From positions 1-64,000 of the forward strand of contig JACQZT010000289.1 in the NCBI GenBank assembly GCA_016213755.1: a stretch of DNA of 64,000 bases, written 5' to 3'. Every line of letters begins with the position of its first letter. The stretch's first letter is position 1. The translations under genes were made by a program, and so were the position numbers. Source of the stretch: Acidobacteriota bacterium (GTDB lineage Bacteria; Acidobacteriota; Terriglobia; Bryobacterales; Bryobacteraceae). Below are positions 61,239-64,000 of this stretch, piece after piece. The notes beneath the pieces were generated by a model. It worked only from the letters and a program-made list of their open reading frames with translations, was not told where the DNA came from and made no database searches.

Positions 61239-62312
61239 ATGAACCCCCAAAGTGCGAACGAATACGTCGCCGCCTTGAAGCGGAACGGGGCCGGCGATCA
61301 GGCCGTCATCGCCATCCTGCGCAACGCGGGGTGGCCGGAGAAGGAGGCGGTGGCCGCGCTGTCCTCCTACTACCAGGCCCTGACCGGCCTTGCCGCTCCC
61401 AGCCGCCTGCGCTCCATCGGCGGACCCAGGGAGGCATTCCTGCACCTGCTCAGCTTCCTCACCCTGGCGGTCTGGTGCACCGCCGCCGGATCGCTCTGGT
61501 TCACCCTGATTGACTTCTGGTTCCCCGATCCGGCCGCCCGGGTGTTCGGCGATCCGCTGGGCGGAATGGCCCTCAGCCTTGCGTCCGTACTGGTGGCCTT
61601 TCCAGTGTTCCTGCTGGTGATGCGTGTCGTCTGGCGCGAACTGCTCGGCCAGCCCGTACAGGCGGATTCGGCGCTGCGCCGCTGGCTCACCTACCTGGCT
61701 CTGCTGGTGGCGGCAGGCGCCATGATCGGCGACCTGGTGGCCTTCGTCGAGCACCTGCTTCGCGGCGAGATCACCGCGCGATTCGCCGCCAAGGTGGTAG
61801 CGGTGCTGGTGCTGGCGGGAGGTGTGTTCTGGTTCTATGTGCGGTCGGTGCAACCCGGCGGCGAGGCTCGCGGCGAGGGTCTGCGCCGCCATGGGCGCGC
61901 GGGCGCGGCGGCCGCCGCCGGACTGGTTGTGCTGACGCTGGCGCTGTCGTTCGCGAAGTTCGGCTCGCCGGCCAGGCAGCGGTTGTCCGCCTCCGACGAC
62001 CGGCGCAGCGAGGACCTGGAAGCCATTGCACGGGTGATCCGAAGCCGCTGGATCGCGGCGCGGGGCGAGGAAACTCCCAAGCTTCCTCAATCGATCGCGG
62101 AACTGCCGGAGAGCGCCACGCTGCGGCTCACCGACCCGATCTCCGGTGTGCCCTACCGCTACTCTCCGCTCGGCGGCGCGCGCTATGAACTGTGCGCCCG
62201 CTTTCAGGCCGACACCACGCAAATACCCGTCCAGAGGCGGCGGAGCCTGTTCCGCGCGCATCCCGCCGGCGACTACTGCTTCGTGGTGGACGCTCCCGCC
62301 AGCCTGCCCTGA
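61239..62312 (+). CDS. DUF5671-like membrane protein with soluble C-terminal domain
   Basis: FLHLLSFLTLAVWCTAAGSLWFTLIDFWFPDPAARVF and further TM helices; C-term LPQSIAELPESATLRLTDPISGVPYRYSPLGGARYELCARF. Confidence 0.78.
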   Translation: MNPQSANEYVAALKRNGAGDQAVIAILRNAGWPEKEAVAALSSYYQALTGLAAPSRLRSIGGPREAFLHLLSFLTLAVWCTAAGSLWFTLIDFWFPDPAARVFGDPLGGMALSLASVLVAFPVFLLVMRVVWRELLGQPVQADSALRRWLTYLALLVAAGAMIGDLVAFVEHLLRGEITARFAAKVVAVLVLAGGVFWFYVRSVQPGGEARGEGLRRHGRAGAAAAAGLVVLTLALSFAKFGSPARQRLSASDDRRSEDLEAIARVIRSRWIAARGEETPKLPQSIAELPESATLRLTDPISGVPYRYSPLGGARYELCARFQADTTQIPVQRRRSLFRAHPAGDYCFVVDAPASLP

Positions 62313-62348
62313 ACCGCCTGGCCCGGCACGTGGGATACAATCGGTCCC

Positions 62349-63374
62349 ATGGTGTCACACAGCCGCCGAACCTTTTTGTCGCTGGCCGCGGGAGCCGCCG
62401 CGGCGAAGGCCCAGTCGCAGCCTTACGAGCAGCGCGCCACGGTTTCCCTGGTGCGGGGCGAGGATCGCCGCAAGAACGTCTGCAACGCACTGGTGGCGGT
62501 GGACGACCAGATCCGGCCGGCGCTGAAACGCAAAAAGTACGTGCTGCTGAAGCCCAACTGCGTGGCGGTGAATAACCAGCTCGGCTCGACTCACGCGGAT
62601 GCCCTGCGGGGCATTCTGGACTACCTCGCGCCGCGCTTCAAAGGCCCCATCGTCATCGCCGACTCGTCGAAGGACGTGACCTGGGACGCTTACGAAAACT
62701 TCCACTACCACCGCGTGGTTTCCGAGTATCGCGCGCAGAAGGTCAGCCTGGTGGATTTCAACGACGAAGAGCGCTTTGTCGCGCAGGAGATCGTCGACCG
62801 CGACCTGCATTTGACCCAGGTCCGGCTGGCCGGGCGGATGTTCGACCCCGATGCGTTCATCCTCGGCTCGGCGATTCTGAAGGCGCACGACAACGTGGTG
62901 GCCACGCTGTCGGTGAAAAACCTGGTGATGTCCGCGCCCCTGCACAACTCGCGCAAGGAAACCCGGAAGTGGCACGACAAGGCCCGCTACCACGCCGGCT
63001 ACCGGCAGATCCAGATGAACCTGGCGATTACGGCCCGGCGGATGCGCCCCTTCTGGGGCGCCACGGTCATCGACGGGTTTGAAGGCATGGAGGGCGAAGG
63101 GCCGCTGCGCGGCACGCCGGTGCCTTCCCGGGTGGCCATCGCCTCGGTGGACCTGGTGGCCGCCGACCGCGTGGGCGTCGAGGCCATGGGCGTGAACCCC
63201 GAGTGGCCGGGCTATCTGCAATATTGCTGCAACGCCGGTCTGGGGCAGTACGACCTGGCGAAGATCGACCTGCGCGGCGGCGTGAGCATCGAAAGCATCC
63301 GCAAGAAGTACAAACTGCACCCCAGAATCGATCGCCAACTGGAGTGGATGGGAGCGCTGCCGAAACCAGCGTGA
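62349..63374 (+). CDS. DUF362 domain-containing protein with Tat-like signal (copy C)
   Basis: MVSHSRRTFLSLAAGAAAAKAQ; KKYVLLKPNCVAVNNQLGSTHADALRGILDYLAPRFKGPIVIADSS; VVATLSVKNLVMSAPLH. Confidence 0.88.
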   Translation: MVSHSRRTFLSLAAGAAAAKAQSQPYEQRATVSLVRGEDRRKNVCNALVAVDDQIRPALKRKKYVLLKPNCVAVNNQLGSTHADALRGILDYLAPRFKGPIVIADSSKDVTWDAYENFHYHRVVSEYRAQKVSLVDFNDEERFVAQEIVDRDLHLTQVRLAGRMFDPDAFILGSAILKAHDNVVATLSVKNLVMSAPLHNSRKETRKWHDKARYHAGYRQIQMNLAITARRMRPFWGATVIDGFEGMEGEGPLRGTPVPSRVAIASVDLVAADRVGVEAMGVNPEWPGYLQYCCNAGLGQYDLAKIDLRGGVSIESIRKKYKLHPRIDRQLEWMGALPKPA

Positions 63375-63380
63375 CGACCT

Positions 63381-64000
63381 ATGAAAGCTACTCTGTTCTG
63401 CCTTTCCGCGTTGTTAATGTCGGGGCCGGCCCAGGGCCAGATCCTTACCCCCAAGCCGGGACCCGCACCCCGCATCAACGGTCCCGCGGTGTACGGCGTC
63501 CGCCCGGGACATCCGTTCCTATATCGGATTCCTTGCACCGGCCAGCGGCCCATTCGCTTTGACGCACGGCGACTGCCCTCCGGGCTGACGCTGGATCGAG
63601 ACACGGGCATCATCACCGGCACGGCGCCGAAGAAGCGCAGAGAGTACGACGTCACCCTTCGCGCGGCCAATCCGCACGGCGTCGCCGAGCGGAAGTTCAA
63701 AATCGTGGTGGGCGACACGCTCGCGCTGACTCCGCCCATGGGCTGGAACCACTGGTACACGCATTACGACCGCATCAGCGACCAGTTGTTCCGCGACGCC
63801 GCCGATGCCATGATCGCTTCCGGCATGGCGGACTTCGGCTACCAGTACGTCAACATGGACGACTGCTGGATGATGAAGCCCGGCTCGAACGACCCCACGC
63901 TGTCCGGCCCGGCTCGCGATGCCAGCGGCGCCATCCTGCCGAACAAACGCTTCCCGGACTTGAAGGGCCTCACCGAGTACATCCATGGCAAGGGCCTCAA
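63381..64000 (+). CDS. Alpha-galactosidase (GH27-like) with N-terminal putative-Ig domain, truncated at window edge
   Basis: MKATLFCLSALLMSGPAQGQ; RPIRFDARRLPSGLTLDRDTGIITGTAPKKRREYDVTLRAANPHG; LTPPMGWNHWYTHYDRISDQLFRDAADAMIASGMADFGYQYVNMDDCWM. Open to the window end, so absent from the track. Confidence 0.88.
   Translation, partial: MKATLFCLSALLMSGPAQGQILTPKPGPAPRINGPAVYGVRPGHPFLYRIPCTGQRPIRFDARRLPSGLTLDRDTGIITGTAPKKRREYDVTLRAANPHGVAERKFKIVVGDTLALTPPMGWNHWYTHYDRISDQLFRDAADAMIASGMADFGYQYVNMDDCWMMKPGSNDPTLSGPARDASGAILPNKRFPDLKGLTEYIHGKGL

Overview
This is a high-GC bacterial chromosome segment of about 44 CDSs. It is most likely from Acidobacteriota of the Solibacter/Bryobacter type. The lineage call rests on a protein with a Solibacter-type C-terminal domain (cf. 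TIGR03437), an acidobacterial orphan ABC permease (ADOP), and three Oar-like TonB receptors with no SusD partner. I saw no rRNA, tRNA, CRISPR array, transposase, integrase or phage gene. Much of the window is carbohydrate or sulfated-glycan catabolism: sulfatase, GH106-like, GH-like, heparinase II/III, two parallel beta-helix proteins, an esterase and a GH27-like gene at the right edge. Housekeeping genes include flotillin/NfeD, thiC, lemA, a TPM protein, an M16 peptidase, rlmN, a GGDEF protein, a U32 peptidase and a CDF transporter. The observations most worth a second look are: (1) a Kdp-type module in which a KdpD-like kinase without its N-terminal half and a KdpE-like regulator are followed by a solo USP-like gene and an APC permease with a USP-like tail, with a KdpE-box-like direct repeat between them; (2) a tightly packed 7-gene minus-strand operon (TonB receptor, MFS, sugar isomerase, GH, two DUF362 genes, sulfatase); (3) several intergenic REP/MITE-like palindromes; (4) a decayed duplicate of a DUF362 gene start on the far side of a DUF5671-like gene; (5) promoter-like -10 boxes 6-8 nt from start codons, suggesting leaderless transcripts. 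All family calls come from reading the translated sequences; no database search was run.
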